Part shown: positions 6,183-6,475 of the stretch, in pieces
Position numbering within the stretch: the first letter of the stretch is position 1
How the letters are laid out: each line of letters opens with the position of its first letter
Assembly: GCA_027484885.1 (NCBI GenBank)
Contig: JAIXSD010000411.1
Location: forward strand, 1-6,475
From: Rubrivivax sp.
Lineage (GTDB): Bacteria > Pseudomonadota > Gammaproteobacteria > Burkholderiales > Burkholderiaceae_C
Direction of reading: 5' to 3'
DNA length: 6,475 nt
The notes under the pieces: generated by a model
Database searches by the model: none
What the model saw: only the letters and a program-made list of their open reading frames with translations
Told to the model about the DNA's origin: nothing
Made by a program: the position numbers and the translations under genes

Positions 6183-6375
6183 TGTGGATCAAGGCGTGGG
6201 CGACAAGCGCGGGGCTGAAAGGCTCGGTGGCTCATGGGCCCGCGCAGGTTCAGCCCATTTGGGCCGAAGCTGCGCGCTTGCATGCCAGAGCCGGCACGAG
6301 CCCGCCGCAACACTCCCGTGCCGGCGCAGCGGCTGCCGCGCCGCCCCGCGTTCTGCCGGCCCTGCCTTTCGCCTT
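6183..6375 (-). other. Structured 3' tail of the right-edge gene (possible 3'-UTR small RNA)
   Basis: About 190 bp separate the stop codon of the right-edge gene from its terminator. I see no credible gene here, but several hairpins: 6241-6276 (36 nt, 15 of 17 positions paired, 2-nt loop), 6290-6325 (9-bp perfect stem GCCGGCACG/CGTGCCGGC, 18-nt loop), and 6323-6342 (imperfect, overlapping the last). Together with the terminator this could yield a stable 3'-derived RNA. No start signal for a separate small RNA was identified. Confidence 0.4.
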
Positions 6376-6475
6376 TTACTTGCCCAGCACGTGGTTGAAC
6401 TCCAGCCAGAACTGGCGGCCGTGCGGCAAGTAGTAACCCACCGGGTAGTACGGCCAGCCACCGGTGTCATCCTTG
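6376..6475 (-). CDS. C-terminal end of an unidentified protein (start beyond window)
   Basis: The last 32 codons of a minus-strand gene enter from the right edge and stop at a TAA (6376-6378). The peptide is rich in aromatic residues (GGWPYYPVGYYLP, then RQFWLEFNHVLGK). The frame is supported by the typical GC-rich third positions (CTG, GTG, GGC, CAC) and by a strong terminator downstream. The C-terminal Lys argues against an outer-membrane barrel. I do not recognise the family, and it does not resemble the end of malate synthase. Too little is present to assign a function. Confidence 0.7.
   Translation of the reverse strand, partial: KDDTGGWPYYPVGYYLPHGRQFWLEFNHVLGK

Noticed and set aside
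6134..6433. Short open frames on both strands of the region between aceA and the right-edge gene
   Set aside because: They run through the hairpins and terminator, lack ribosome sites and have no protein likeness.

Overview
The window is GC-rich DNA (apart from one AT-rich island near position 6000). Its codon usage and gene types fit a betaproteobacterium of the order Burkholderiales, perhaps near Roseateles, Rubrivivax or Leptothrix. That placement is inference from style and protein likeness, not from a marker gene. No phage, transposase, CRISPR or tRNA was seen.

Layout. Positions 1-2637 hold three minus-strand genes with about 60 bp between neighbours: a secreted, outer-membrane-like protein of unknown function (2637 to 1909), an HSL-family alpha/beta hydrolase (1847 to 897), and a fused hotdog thioesterase-GNAT acetyltransferase that runs off the left edge (836 to 1). 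They could be one transcript. Across a 255-bp divergent gap lies a plus-strand iron-containing alcohol dehydrogenase (2893-4041). Positions 4042-4455 are the gap between this gene and the convergent aceA. The isocitrate lyase gene aceA (5769 to 4456, minus) stands alone, with its own promoter region upstream and an intrinsic terminator behind it. At the right edge are the last 32 codons of an unidentified minus-strand gene. Its structured 3' tail ends in a terminator before the aceA control region starts.

Function. aceA is the first enzyme of the glyoxylate shunt, used for growth on acetate and fatty acids. The thioesterase, esterase and alcohol dehydrogenase are generic lipid, acyl-CoA or alcohol enzymes. 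They fit such a lifestyle, but nothing in the sequence ties them into one pathway.

The most unusual structure is in the convergent gap. Two copies of a roughly 106-bp structured element (4081-4186 and 4231-4336) lie head to head. Each has a long outer stem, a short inner hairpin with a GAA loop, and an invariant purine-rich strand between them. The stem bases differ between copies while pairing is kept, and the imperfect pairs are RNA-type G-U or tandem G-A on the same element strand in both copies. A further conserved block follows each copy on its 3' side, with a short open frame reading KGCxVP in both. This looks like a repeated structured RNA or REP/MITE-like family.
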